A stretch of 64,000 bases of DNA from DASRFA01 sp035651755 (GTDB lineage Bacteria; Desulfobacterota; Binatia; UBA12015), in contig DASRFA010000060.1 of assembly GCA_035651755.1 (NCBI GenBank), positions 372,001 through 436,000 of the forward strand. The letters run 5' to 3'. Every line of letters starts with the position of its first letter. Position 1 is the first letter of the stretch. Both the position numbers and the translations under genes were made by a program. This document shows, piece after piece, positions 13,110 through 20,863 of this stretch. The notes under the pieces were generated by a model. It searched no databases and was not told the DNA's origin. It saw only the letters and a list, made by a program, of their open reading frames with translations.

Positions 13110-14380
13110 GCGAAGCGCCCCCGGTGGGCGAGCGTCGACGGCGCCACGCCGAACTCCGCGCCCAGCGTGCGACCGCGGGCGCGCAGCATCTCCTTCACGA
13201 GGGCATGATGGTGCACCGTGTGCGACAGCAGGAATTGCAGCTCACGCCGCACCGAGGACGCGCACCACTCGGGCGCGCCCGGCGGAAGCGTGTCGCCCTC
13301 GCTCCGCACGTCGATCCGCGCCGCGCTTTCGGCCGGAGTGATGCGCGCGAGCGCCGCGATCACCTCGTCGTAGCGCTGCCCGGCGATGCGACGGCTCGAC
13401 TCGACCAGCGGATCTCGCTCGCGGGTGTCGTAGTCGACGCGTCGCACGGCGAGGCCGCGGAGGAACGCGCCGTAGAAGTCGAGGCAATGGCGGAGCTGCG
13501 GGCCGACGGAGCTCCGGAAGACGCCGTCGTCGATCCTTCTCAGCAGCTCTGCTCCGTCGCGAAGAACGCGAATGTTCGCGCTCGCGGGTAGGGCGTCGAA
13601 AGGCATGGGTCCTGTCTCTCCTTCCGCGATGGGCACGAATCGGCGGACGACCGCCGCATGCGCCGCTCGCGCCAGATCCTTTCGTCGGGAACCCGCGACC
13701 GGCGCCGCCGCGAACTCGACGCGCGCCGTGCACGAGGGAAGCCGGAGGAGCGCGAGCAGGTGGGGAACGAACGTCATGTCGCCCCACCAGCAGACGGCGC
13801 GCGCGGCGCTCGGTGATCCGCCGGGCGTCGCATAGGTGAGCGCGGCGACGCGGACGGGTGCGCCGGTGCGCTCGGCGGCGGCGAAGAGGGACGAGCGGAA
13901 GTCGAGAACGCGGTCCCCGGCGGTGGTGGTTCCCTCCGGGAAGACGACGACGCCCGTACCGCGTCCGAGGAGCGCCTCGAGCTGCGGCAGCACGCGCAGG
14001 AGGTCGCGCTTGCGCGTTCGGTCGACGAAGACCGTCCCGAGCGCGCGGCAGAGGCGACCGACGCCGGGCCAGCGCGCGACGTCCGCCTTCGCCACGAAGG
14101 TCGCTTCGAGGGTCGACGCCAGGACGACCACGTCGAGGTAGGTGAGGTGGTTCGCGACGAGGAAGAACGGCGGGCGCGGCGGCACGCCGCTTCGCTCGAT
14201 GCGGAGCCCGATCACGCGGGCGGCTCCACGCGCCCAGAGCCGAAAGGCCGCGACCCCGAGGCGAGCCGCGGCGGCTTTCGACACCAGGGCCGCAGCCGCG
14301 CTGCACGCGAGCGCCGCGGCGAGGAGCCCCGTCCACAGGACGAGCGCGCTCGCGCGCGCCGCGGCGCGGAACGCGCTCAT
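13097..14380 (-). CDS. PlsC-type acyltransferase fused to a DinB-like domain (OlsA-like)
   Basis: 427 residues from ATG 14,380 (ATGA overlap with the upstream gene). After an N-terminal membrane segment, the lysophospholipid acyltransferase signatures are NHLTYLD (His78-x4-Asp83) and FPEGTT (147-152). The family includes OlsA, which finishes ornithine lipid synthesis, and the OlsB-like gene directly upstream supports that reading. From about residue 265 the frame runs on into a helical His-rich domain (FRSSVGPQLRHCLDFYGAF, LSHTVHHHALVKEML) resembling DinB-like four-helix metal-binding proteins. The fusion is not usual for OlsA. A GGAGAGA lies before the internal ATG at 13,605, so the second domain might also be made alone. 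Confidence 0.8.
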   Translation of the reverse strand: MSAFRAAARASALVLWTGLLAAALACSAAAALVSKAAAARLGVAAFRLWARGAARVIGLRIERSGVPPRPPFFLVANHLTYLDVVVLASTLEATFVAKADVARWPGVGRLCRALGTVFVDRTRKRDLLRVLPQLEALLGRGTGVVVFPEGTTTAGDRVLDFRSSLFAAAERTGAPVRVAALTYATPGGSPSAARAVCWWGDMTFVPHLLALLRLPSCTARVEFAAAPVAGSRRKDLARAAHAAVVRRFVPIAEGETGPMPFDALPASANIRVLRDGAELLRRIDDGVFRSSVGPQLRHCLDFYGAFLRGLAVRRVDYDTRERDPLVESSRRIAGQRYDEVIAALARITPAESAARIDVRSEGDTLPPGAPEWCASSVRRELQFLLSHTVHHHALVKEMLRARGRTLGAEFGVAPSTLAHRGRFACAR

Positions 14381-15198
14381 GGACGCGCCTCGCGCGGCAG
14401 GAACCGACGGCGGCTCCGCGGATCGAGCTCGTGGAGGTCGAACAGCACCACGAAGTCGATGGTCCCGAAAGCGCGGTCGATGGCCGGCTCGCTGCAGACG
14501 CGCGCGCCCATCGCCAGATACATGTCGAACAGCCGCGGGACCTCGACCGAGCGCGCGGCGCCGCTGGCCGTCGGCCAGCACGCGAACCCCGGCCGCGGCC
14601 GTACGCGAACACGCGGATGGACCGCCTCGCGCCGAGCGAGGACGTCGAGCAACGCCCGCCCCTCGCCCGGGTCCCGACTCGTGAGCGAGCAGCAGCCGAA
14701 GAGCCAACGCTTGCCCTCGCGCTGCGCGATCTCGGCGATCCCGCGCCACAGGAGGTAGAGGACGCGCGTGTTGCGATGCGCGCGTGCGATGCACGCGCGT
14801 CCGAGCTCGAGGGAGCCGCCGAGGATTTCGCCGGGCATGGCCGAGAGGTCGAACTCGGTCGCGGTGTAGAATCCGTGCCCGCGCGCGGCGTCGTCGCCAG
14901 TCTGCACGCGATACGTGCCGACCGTCGCTCCGGTGTGGCGGTCGACGACGACGAGGTGCCGGCAGAAGTCGTCGAACTCGTCCTGGTCGCGGCCCGTGAG
15001 GAGCGAGCGCCGCAGGCCTTCGCCGAGCTCGAGATTGAAGACCTCGAAGCGCAGACGAAAGGCTGCGTCGATCTCGCTCTCCGTCTCCGCGAGGCGGAGG
15101 GAGTACCGCCCCTGCTCGACCAGCGGCGGCGAGCCTGCGAGCGGCGAGGTCGGCTCCGGAGCCGGCAGCGATCGCGTGCGGGCCGCGAGCATCGTCAT
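14377..15198 (-). CDS. GNAT-fold N-acyltransferase (OlsB / N-acyl amino acid synthase-like)
   Basis: 273 residues from ATG 15,198, overlapping the previous stop as ATGA. The sequence fits the haemolysin-like acyl-ACP-dependent N-acyltransferases: SEIDAAFRLRFEVFNLELGEG, DEFDDFCRHLVVVDRHTG, GSLELGRACIARAHRN and the later LYLLWRGIAEIAQ. These use acyl-ACP to acylate an amino acid such as ornithine, the first step of ornithine-lipid synthesis. Next door is a PlsC-type acyltransferase able to do the second step. The acceptor amino acid cannot be seen from sequence. Confidence 0.8.
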   Translation of the reverse strand: MTMLAARTRSLPAPEPTSPLAGSPPLVEQGRYSLRLAETESEIDAAFRLRFEVFNLELGEGLRRSLLTGRDQDEFDDFCRHLVVVDRHTGATVGTYRVQTGDDAARGHGFYTATEFDLSAMPGEILGGSLELGRACIARAHRNTRVLYLLWRGIAEIAQREGKRWLFGCCSLTSRDPGEGRALLDVLARREAVHPRVRVRPRPGFACWPTASGAARSVEVPRLFDMYLAMGARVCSEPAIDRAFGTIDFVVLFDLHELDPRSRRRFLPREARP

Positions 15199-15977
15199 CC
15201 GCTCGTGCCGAGTCGCCGGATGGACGACGGGTCGGCGTAGAGGAAGAGCAGATCGCCGCGCCGCTCGCCGAGCCCCGCGATGCGAACGGGCTCCGCGACG
15301 AAAGGGAGAACGGCGTCGTTGATCGGCTCGCCGGCGGAGCCGACGAGCAGCCAGAGCCGCGTCTCGCCCGACGCGTCGCGGACGCGCAGCGCGGGTGGGA
15401 TGCCGCCGCTGATGCAACGCGCGGCGCATTCGCGGTGGGTCTTCCCCTCCCCCGGGCTCATCGCGCCGAGATGGCACTTCGTGTCGACGATCTCGCCGCG
15501 CAGCTCGACCCGGCCGAGCGCGACGGTCGGCGCGGCGCTGGCCGCGTCCTCGGCCGGCACGGCGGCCTCGGCGATCGAGCCCGGGCGAACCTGGATCATC
15601 GTCGCGCCGTCCCGGTAGAGAAGGCTGCCCGCGAGCTCGACGGTCTGGCCGTCGCGCCCGCGGACGAGCTCCTCCGCGCCGCGCTTCCATGGCGCGACGA
15701 GGAGGAACGAAGACACCGACGCGGACGGGTCGGTCGTGCCCGGGCGACGGATCGCGAGCACCGGGACGGGACGCTCGCGGATCGTGCCGCGAAAGCTCCG
15801 CGCCACGTCGAGCTCGAACGCGGCGGGAGCGAACGCTCCCTGCGCGAGCACGAGAGCGAGCGCGACCGCGATCGTCGCGCACGCCAGCGCGACGACCGCG
15901 CGGCGCACGACGCGCGCGATGCCGGGCGGCGCCGCCGCCGCGTAGCCGACATAGAACTCGTCGCGGCGCTCAGCCAT
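15195..15977 (-). CDS. Single-pass membrane protein with a conserved Cys/His motif
   Basis: 260 residues from ATG 15,977. One transmembrane helix (residues about 25-50) is followed by an extracytoplasmic domain. The most striking part is a Cys/His patch near residues 170-195: VDTKCHLGAMSPGEGK, then HRECAARCISGGIPP. I recall this pattern from uncharacterised proteins encoded next to Rieske and ferric-reductase-type membrane proteins, but no function is established. Here it is coupled to exactly such a protein (8-nt overlap with 15,970-17,031). A role in binding a metal or haem for that redox partner is a reasonable guess. Confidence 0.65.
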   Translation of the reverse strand: MAERRDEFYVGYAAAAPPGIARVVRRAVVALACATIAVALALVLAQGAFAPAAFELDVARSFRGTIRERPVPVLAIRRPGTTDPSASVSSFLLVAPWKRGAEELVRGRDGQTVELAGSLLYRDGATMIQVRPGSIAEAAVPAEDAASAAPTVALGRVELRGEIVDTKCHLGAMSPGEGKTHRECAARCISGGIPPALRVRDASGETRLWLLVGSAGEPINDAVLPFVAEPVRIAGLGERRGDLLFLYADPSSIRRLGTSG

Positions 15978-17031
15978 GAGCTCTCGCGATCGCGCGCGGC
16001 GCGATGGACGCCGGCTCGACGTGCGTGCCGGGCGCATGCGGGCGCGGGTGGACGAGCACGCGCCCGCGCTCCACCCGCACGTCGAAGGTCGGCACCTTCT
16101 CGGTGAAGGGCTTCGGCGCGCGGCCGCTCGCCGGATCGTACTGGTAGCCGTGCCACGGGCAGGTGACGCAGCCGTCGACGATCCTTCCCTCGCCGAGCGG
16201 CCCGTTCTGGTGGCGGCAGAGGTTCGAGATGGCGGAGACCTTGCCGTCGTAGCGGAAGACGGCCACGCGCTCGCCCGACAGGGTCACGATGCGCGCCCGG
16301 TCTTCCGGAATCCCTTCGACGGGACCGACGTCGACGAACCCGTCGGCGCGGCCGGCGCGGAGCTCGACGTCGAGCGAGCGCTCCCGCAGCGCCGCCGCGC
16401 CGTGGAGACCCACGACCGCCGCGATGCCCGCGATCAGCATCGCGACGAAGACCGGACTGCGCTCTGCCTGCAGGATCCCGAGCGCGACGTGGAGGACGAG
16501 GCACGCCCAGGCCGCGTAGACCAGCATGTGGAGCGCCTTCCACACGGGCGGCGTCAGGTTCGCGAGCCAGAAGTCGTGGCTGGTCGCCGCCATCGCGAAG
16601 AGGATGGCGAGCGCGGCGAGCCCGAGAAGCTCGAAGGGAAACTGGCTCAGGCTGTCGAGGCGCGGGTTCGACACGAGGACGCTCACGAGCGGCTGCGTGT
16701 CGCCGAAGCCGTGGAACTGGACGACCGCGAAGGCGGCGTGCGCGAGCGCGACGAGGAACGTCGTCACGCCCAGGTGACGCCGGTTGTACAGGAGAGGGAG
16801 GAAGCGCCGGTCGAGCCGGCACAGCGGACCGATGCACAGGACGGCGTTCAGCAGCAGGAATGCGCACGAGCCGAGGGCGCGGATGAGGAGCGTCTCGATC
16901 GTCGCGTTCGCGTCGGCGATCGCGCCGACGCCCGAGAACGTCGCGACGTAGAGGGCGACGAGCAGAAGAAGCGCTCCGTCGTAGCGGAGCTTCTGCCCGT
17001 TCCAGCCGACCGCGCGATACGCGACGCTCAT
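15970..17031 (-). CDS. Ferric-reductase-like transmembrane protein with C-terminal Rieske domain
   Basis: 353 residues from ATG 17,031 (ATGA overlap). Residues 18-210 form a six-helix ferric-reductase/YedZ-like membrane domain with conserved haem-ligand-type His residues (RRHLGVTTFLVALAHAAF; VWKALHMLVYAAWACLVLH). Residues about 240-340 form a Rieske [2Fe-2S] domain with ligands Cys272, His274, Cys291 and His294 (CRH and CPWHGYQYD). The pairing implies electron transfer between membrane haem and the Rieske centre on the cytoplasmic face. It may serve a periplasmic or lipid-modifying reaction encoded in the same operon. Confidence 0.87.
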   Translation of the reverse strand: MSVAYRAVGWNGQKLRYDGALLLLVALYVATFSGVGAIADANATIETLLIRALGSCAFLLLNAVLCIGPLCRLDRRFLPLLYNRRHLGVTTFLVALAHAAFAVVQFHGFGDTQPLVSVLVSNPRLDSLSQFPFELLGLAALAILFAMAATSHDFWLANLTPPVWKALHMLVYAAWACLVLHVALGILQAERSPVFVAMLIAGIAAVVGLHGAAALRERSLDVELRAGRADGFVDVGPVEGIPEDRARIVTLSGERVAVFRYDGKVSAISNLCRHQNGPLGEGRIVDGCVTCPWHGYQYDPASGRAPKPFTEKVPTFDVRVERGRVLVHPRPHAPGTHVEPASIAPRAIARAHG

Positions 17032-17579
17032 CGCGAGCCCGTTGCCGCCGCGTCGAGCGGTGCGCGGGTCGGAAGCGCGACGGCCGCGGCGACGCGTCCG
17101 TGGGCGAGGCTGTAGACGATCACCTCGCCCGCTTGCCGTCCGGCGGCGTCCGGCAACGCGAACGTCCGCGCGCCGCCGATGCGAGCCGGTCCCAGCAGCA
17201 CGCTGCCTGCGGGCAGGTCGCGGTCGCGGGGGACGATCGCTCCCGGCGCGACGGGGGCCCAGTACGCGAGGAGCTCGGGTTGCGCGACGTCGCCGCGGAC
17301 GTCGACCTCGAGCCGCGCCGGCGACGGCTCTGGCGCCCGGGCGTCCGCCGGCACGACGCGAGCGGCGAGTCGCAGCGGACCCTCGCCCGCGCTCGCGACG
17401 GCGGCGGGCGCTCCGGCCGCGACGGATGCGCTCGGCTCCGCCGGCGGCTCGCCGACCGGGTCGCGGCCCTGGACGGGCGGCGCCGGTCGCGCGGCGACGG
17501 CCGCGACGACGGCCGCCGGCAGCGCGATCGCGAGCAGCGCGACGACGCGCCGGTGCCGGAGGCGAAGCGCGCGCGTCAT
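17028..17579 (-). CDS. Hypothetical membrane-anchored or exported protein
   Basis: 183 residues from ATG 17,579. A basic N-terminus (RALRLRHRRVV) leads into one hydrophobic segment (ALLAIALPAAVVAAVAA), then a Pro/Ala-rich linker and a small beta-rich C-terminal domain (ARLEVDVRGDVAQPELLAYW; GSVLLGPARIGGARTFALP). I recognise no family. It overlaps the genes on both sides by ATGA, so it is certainly co-expressed with the Rieske membrane protein and may be its periplasmic partner. Confidence 0.7.
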   Translation of the reverse strand: MTRALRLRHRRVVALLAIALPAAVVAAVAARPAPPVQGRDPVGEPPAEPSASVAAGAPAAVASAGEGPLRLAARVVPADARAPEPSPARLEVDVRGDVAQPELLAYWAPVAPGAIVPRDRDLPAGSVLLGPARIGGARTFALPDAAGRQAGEVIVYSLAHGRVAAAVALPTRAPLDAAATGSR

Positions 17580-17845
17580 TGCACGCTCCCCGTCAGGGCC
17601 GCAGCGGCGTGCGCGTCGCGCTCCTCCGGCGGCATGCCCGAACCCGACAGCCAGCGGCGCGCGAGAAGCGGCCAGAGGAGCGCGCAGCCGGGTAGGATGA
17701 CGATGCGGAACCCGATGGACGCGCGAGAGGCCGCCGGGTCGATCCGGCCGACGCCGAGCGCGACGAACGCGAGCGCGAAGACGAGCCCGGCGCCGAGATA
17801 GATGCCGGCGATGCCGACCACGGCTTCTGCGATCGCGAGGCTCAT
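17576..17845 (-). CDS. Small two-helix membrane protein
   Basis: 89 residues from ATG 17,845. Two hydrophobic helices (AEAVVGIAGIYLGAGLVFALAFVAL and IGFRIVILPGCALLWPLLARRW) are joined by a short loop (GVGRIDPAASRAS) and followed by a hydrophilic tail. I do not recognise a named family; small proteins of this layout often accompany Rieske/cytochrome membrane complexes. It is the first gene of a seven-gene, fully overlapping operon (17,845 down to 11,463) and lies directly behind promoter site H. Confidence 0.75.
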   Translation of the reverse strand: MSLAIAEAVVGIAGIYLGAGLVFALAFVALGVGRIDPAASRASIGFRIVILPGCALLWPLLARRWLSGSGMPPEERDAHAAAALTGSVQ

Positions 17846-17861
17846 GAGAGGTCCCGCCGCT

Positions 17862-17889
17862 TCGATGCTCGCCGTCCGGCGCGGTTTCG
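17862..17889 (-). promoter_or_regulatory. Putative ECF-sigma promoter (site H) for the seven-gene lipid/redox operon
   Basis: Minus strand: CGAAACC (17,883-17,889), 15 nt, CATCGA (17,862-17,867), 17 bp before the ATG at 17,845. It matches the other sites in the GAAACC core, spacing and CATC box. The implied leader is very short. Confidence 0.7.
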
Positions 17890-17922
17890 CGGTCCGCGCG
17901 CGGTCGTTGCTCCCGGTCCGGG

Positions 17923-18624
17923 TCACGCGCCCTCGACCGGGATGGCCGCGCCGGTCACGGCGCGCGCAGCGCGCGAAGCGAGAAACACGATGACCTCGGC
18001 GACCGCGGCTGCGGGGACGAGCCGGGCCCCCTCGTTTCCGGCCGCCGCGCGGTTCTGCGGGGTGTCCATCGCGCCCGGCAGCACGCAGTTCGCGGTCACC
18101 CCGCGGCCGCGCGTCTCGGCGGCCACGGTCTCCGTCAAGCGCAGCAACGCGGCCTTGGACGCCGCGTAGGCGGCCGCGCCGGCCGCGGCCGTCAGGGCAT
18201 CGCGGCTCGCGACCGTGACGATGCGGCCGTGCCCGCGTGCGAGCATGCCGGGCAGCGCGGCCCGGCATGCGACCAGCGCCGTGCGGAGGTTCGCCACGAG
18301 CAGGACGTCCCAGGTCGACAGGTCCTCCTCGTGCACGGCCCGGCCGGTCCGGTACGCGCCGACGGCCGTCACGAGGGCGTCGACCCGACCGAATCGCGCG
18401 GTCGCCCGCTCGACGATGTCGCACGCCGTGTCCGCGTCGGCGAGATCGACGCCGCCCACGAGCAGCTCTTCGGACGGATCGTCGCCGGAGCGCGTGCGTC
18501 GCACGTTGTCGGCGGAGCGGTCGACGAGGACGCGGCGCCAGCCGGCGTCGCGAAACGCGGCGGCGGTCGCGGTCCCCAGGTGGCCGCAGGCTCCGGTGAT
18601 CAAGACGGTCTGACGAGCGTCCAT
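17923..18624 (-). CDS. Short-chain dehydrogenase/reductase (SDR)
   Basis: 233 residues from ATG 18,624, preceded by GGAGAGAGG. It has the cofactor motif TGACGHLG (TGxxxGxG type), NLRT in place of NNAG, the catalytic Tyr-x3-Lys (YAASK) preceded by Ser in VASRDAL, and the C-terminal VTGAAIPVEGA. It is a classical NAD(P)-dependent SDR in which some positions differ from textbook members. The substrate is unknown. It stands alone between two operons, with its own copy of the regulon promoter (site F) and a hairpin at the predicted 5-prime end of its mRNA. Confidence 0.88.
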   Translation of the reverse strand: MDARQTVLITGACGHLGTATAAAFRDAGWRRVLVDRSADNVRRTRSGDDPSEELLVGGVDLADADTACDIVERATARFGRVDALVTAVGAYRTGRAVHEEDLSTWDVLLVANLRTALVACRAALPGMLARGHGRIVTVASRDALTAAAGAAAYAASKAALLRLTETVAAETRGRGVTANCVLPGAMDTPQNRAAAGNEGARLVPAAAVAEVIVFLASRAARAVTGAAIPVEGA

Positions 18625-18631
18625 CCTCTCT

Positions 18632-18651
18632 CCGAACGTCCGGTCGTTCGG
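18632..18651 (-). promoter_or_regulatory. Inverted repeat in the SDR leader
   Basis: Arms CCGAACG and CGTTCGG with a 6-nt loop, lying between the predicted start of transcription and the ribosome binding site of the SDR gene. It could be a leader hairpin affecting translation, or a dyad operator. Confidence 0.4.
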
Positions 18652-18656
18652 CTCGT

Positions 18657-18685
18657 TCGATGGCGCGCGCGGCGCAGCGGTTTCC
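18657..18685 (-). promoter_or_regulatory. Putative ECF-sigma promoter (site F) for the SDR gene
   Basis: Minus strand: GGAAACC (18,679-18,685), 16 nt, CATCGA (18,657-18,662). It is back-to-back with site E; the two -35 boxes are only 3 nt apart. Confidence 0.7.
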
Positions 18686-18687
18686 GC

Positions 18688-18716
18688 CGAAACCGGCGCG
18701 ATCGCTCCGTCATCCG
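18688..18716 (+). promoter_or_regulatory. Putative ECF-sigma promoter (site E) for the GMC oxidoreductase operon
   Basis: Plus strand: CGAAACC (18,688-18,694), 16 nt, CATCCG (18,711-18,716), 25 bp before the ATG at 18,742. Same core and spacing as the other sites. Confidence 0.72.
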
Positions 18717-18741
18717 AGCGCGCCGGAAGGAGACGGCGAGC

Positions 18742-20274
18742 ATGGCGCAGCACTACGACGTCATCGTGATCGGGTCGGGCGCGGGAGGCGGAAGCCTCGC
18801 GCACCGGCTCGCGTCCTCCGGCAAGAAGATCCTCATCCTCGAGCGCGGGCACCCGCTACCGCGGGAGAAGGACAACTGGGACGCGCGCTCCGTCCAGATC
18901 GACGGTCGCTACAATCCGACCGAGCGCTGGCGCGATCGCGACGGCAACCCGTTCCAGCCCGGCGTCAAGTATTTCGTCGGCGGCAACACGAAGGTGTGGG
19001 GAGCGGCGACGCTACGCCTTCGGCCCGACGACTTCGGGGTCGTCCGCCACGAAGGCGGGATCTCGCCGCGATGGCCGATCGGCTACGACGAGCTCGAGCC
19101 GTACTACACGCAGGCGGAGCACCTCTGGCGGGTGCGCGGCGCGCGCGGCGTCGACCCGACCGAGGGCCCCGCGTCGCGTCCGTACCGGCATCCGCCGATT
19201 CGCCACGAGCCGCGGATCGCGCAGCTCGTGCACGACTTCGAGCGCGCGGGCGTTCGCGCCTGGAACCTTCCGCTCGCGCTGCTCCTGGACGAGTCGCGCG
19301 GCGACGGCGACGCCTGCATCCGGTGTGACACCTGCGACGGCTTTCCGTGCCTGGTGCGCGGCAAGGCCGACGCAGAGGTGATCTGCGTCGCTCCGGCGCT
19401 GCGCCATCACAACGTATCGCTGCTCACCGGAGCGCGCGTGACACGCCTCGCGACGTCGGCGTCCGGTCGCGAGGTGACCGAGGTCCATGTCGAGCGCGAG
19501 GGCGTGCTCGAGACGTACCGGGCAGACGTCGTCGCGGTCGCGTGCGGCGCGATCAATTCGGCGGCGCTGCTCCTGCGCTCGGCGAACGAGCGGCACCCGG
19601 ACGGGCTCGGCAACCGCTCGGGCCACTTGGGACGTCACTACATGGCGCACCAGAACTCGGCCGTCTTCGCGCTGTCGCGCGAGGAGAACCGGAGCGTCCT
19701 GCAGAAGACGTTCGCGATCAGCGACTTCTACCGCGCGGGCAACGGTCTCGATTACCCGCTCGGGTTGATTCAGCCGCTGAACCGGACGCCGGCCGTGCTG
19801 CTCGAGCACTCCCCGCCGGGCATCGCGGGCCACGGGCCCGAGCACCTGGCGTCGCATTCGCTCGAGTTCTGGATCACGACCGAGGACCTTCCGCTCGATC
19901 GAAACCGCGTCCGGCTGGGTCGCGACGGCGAGATCGTCGTCGAGTACACGCCGAACAACACCGTCCCGCATCGCAAGCTGACGGAGAAGCTCGCCGCGGT
20001 TCTGGGAAAAGTGGAAGGCGACGGCTTCTCGCCGGACGCCCATTTTCGCGCCGAGCGGATGCCGCTCTCGGTCTGCTCGCACCAGTGCGGCACGATGCGC
20101 TTCGGCGACGACCCGCGCGACTCGGTCCTGAACCGCGACTGCCGGCTGCACGAGGTCGAGAACCTCTACGTCGTCGACGCGAGCTTCTTTCCCTCGAGCG
20201 GCGCCGTGAACCCGACCTTGACGATCATCGCCAACGCCCTCCGCGTCGGCGACCGACTTCTGGAGCGCCTCTAG
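18742..20274 (+). CDS. GMC-family FAD oxidoreductase
   Basis: 510 residues from ATG 18,742 behind GGAAGGAGA. The FAD-binding motif GSGAGGGSLAHRLA lies at residues 11-24, with the second glucose-methanol-choline block around GGNTKVWGAATLRL. The C-terminal catalytic region has the expected His (CSHQCGTMRFGDDP) and the closing NPTLTIIANALR. A Cys cluster near residue 195 (CIRCDTCDGFPC) is a feature of bacterial members that lack a signal peptide. It likely oxidises a sugar or alcohol in the cytoplasm and passes electrons to an unknown acceptor. A lactonase two genes downstream supports a sugar substrate. Confidence 0.88.
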   Translation: MAQHYDVIVIGSGAGGGSLAHRLASSGKKILILERGHPLPREKDNWDARSVQIDGRYNPTERWRDRDGNPFQPGVKYFVGGNTKVWGAATLRLRPDDFGVVRHEGGISPRWPIGYDELEPYYTQAEHLWRVRGARGVDPTEGPASRPYRHPPIRHEPRIAQLVHDFERAGVRAWNLPLALLLDESRGDGDACIRCDTCDGFPCLVRGKADAEVICVAPALRHHNVSLLTGARVTRLATSASGREVTEVHVEREGVLETYRADVVAVACGAINSAALLLRSANERHPDGLGNRSGHLGRHYMAHQNSAVFALSREENRSVLQKTFAISDFYRAGNGLDYPLGLIQPLNRTPAVLLEHSPPGIAGHGPEHLASHSLEFWITTEDLPLDRNRVRLGRDGEIVVEYTPNNTVPHRKLTEKLAAVLGKVEGDGFSPDAHFRAERMPLSVCSHQCGTMRFGDDPRDSVLNRDCRLHEVENLYVVDASFFPSSGAVNPTLTIIANALRVGDRLLERL

Positions 20275-20335
20275 CGGGCCGCAACAGGCGATCGCGGAGT
20301 GTATGCGCTCCGCCCTTCGCGATGGAGGAAAAAAG

Positions 20336-20839
20336 ATGAAGCTCGTCCGCTCTCTTTCGCTACTGCTGTCGTGCGCGGCGTTCGGCGCGTGCACGAGCGT
20401 CGCACATCGACCGGTCCCGAGCGTCGCGGCGGCGGCGCCGGTCGACGGCAAGTTCCTCGTCAACGTCGACGAGCAAGGCGTCGCGCTGCAGGGCTATGAC
20501 CCGGTCGGGTTCTTCCGCGAGAGCCGGCCGGTGAAGGGCGATCGCCGCTTCTCATCCGCGTATCGCGGCGCGATCTACTGGTTCGCGAATGCGGAGACGC
20601 TCGCCGAGTTTCAGCGCAACCCGGAGAAGTACGAGCCGCAATTCGGAGGGTTCTGTGGCTACGCCGCGTCGATCGACACGATCTCGCCGATCGACGTCCA
20701 CTACTTCCAGATCCTCGATGGGCGCCTCGTGCTCCAGCACAACGAGAAGGCGTGGAAGCTCTGGAACGAGGACGTGGCGGGCAACCTCCGGAAGGCCGAT
20801 GCCAACTGGCCGGGGCTGGTCGCGGAGCGCGGCATCTAG
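20336..20839 (+). CDS. YHS-domain lipoprotein
   Basis: 167 residues from ATG 20,336, with GGAGG 8 nt upstream. The N-terminus is a lipoprotein signal (LLLSCAAFGAC, lipobox Cys19). The mature part repeats the architecture of the YHS protein at 10,406: GYDPVGFFRESRPVKG, YWFANAETLAEF, PQFGGFCGYA and the tail WPGLVAERG. Being lipid-anchored, it should face the periplasm or outer membrane. It follows the GMC oxidoreductase by 61 bp in the same operon. The paired secreted and anchored YHS proteins suggest a shared periplasmic metal or redox role. Confidence 0.87.
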   Translation: MKLVRSLSLLLSCAAFGACTSVAHRPVPSVAAAAPVDGKFLVNVDEQGVALQGYDPVGFFRESRPVKGDRRFSSAYRGAIYWFANAETLAEFQRNPEKYEPQFGGFCGYAASIDTISPIDVHYFQILDGRLVLQHNEKAWKLWNEDVAGNLRKADANWPGLVAERGI

Positions 20840-20863
20840 CCGCGCGCGCCGTCCGAGGATCCC

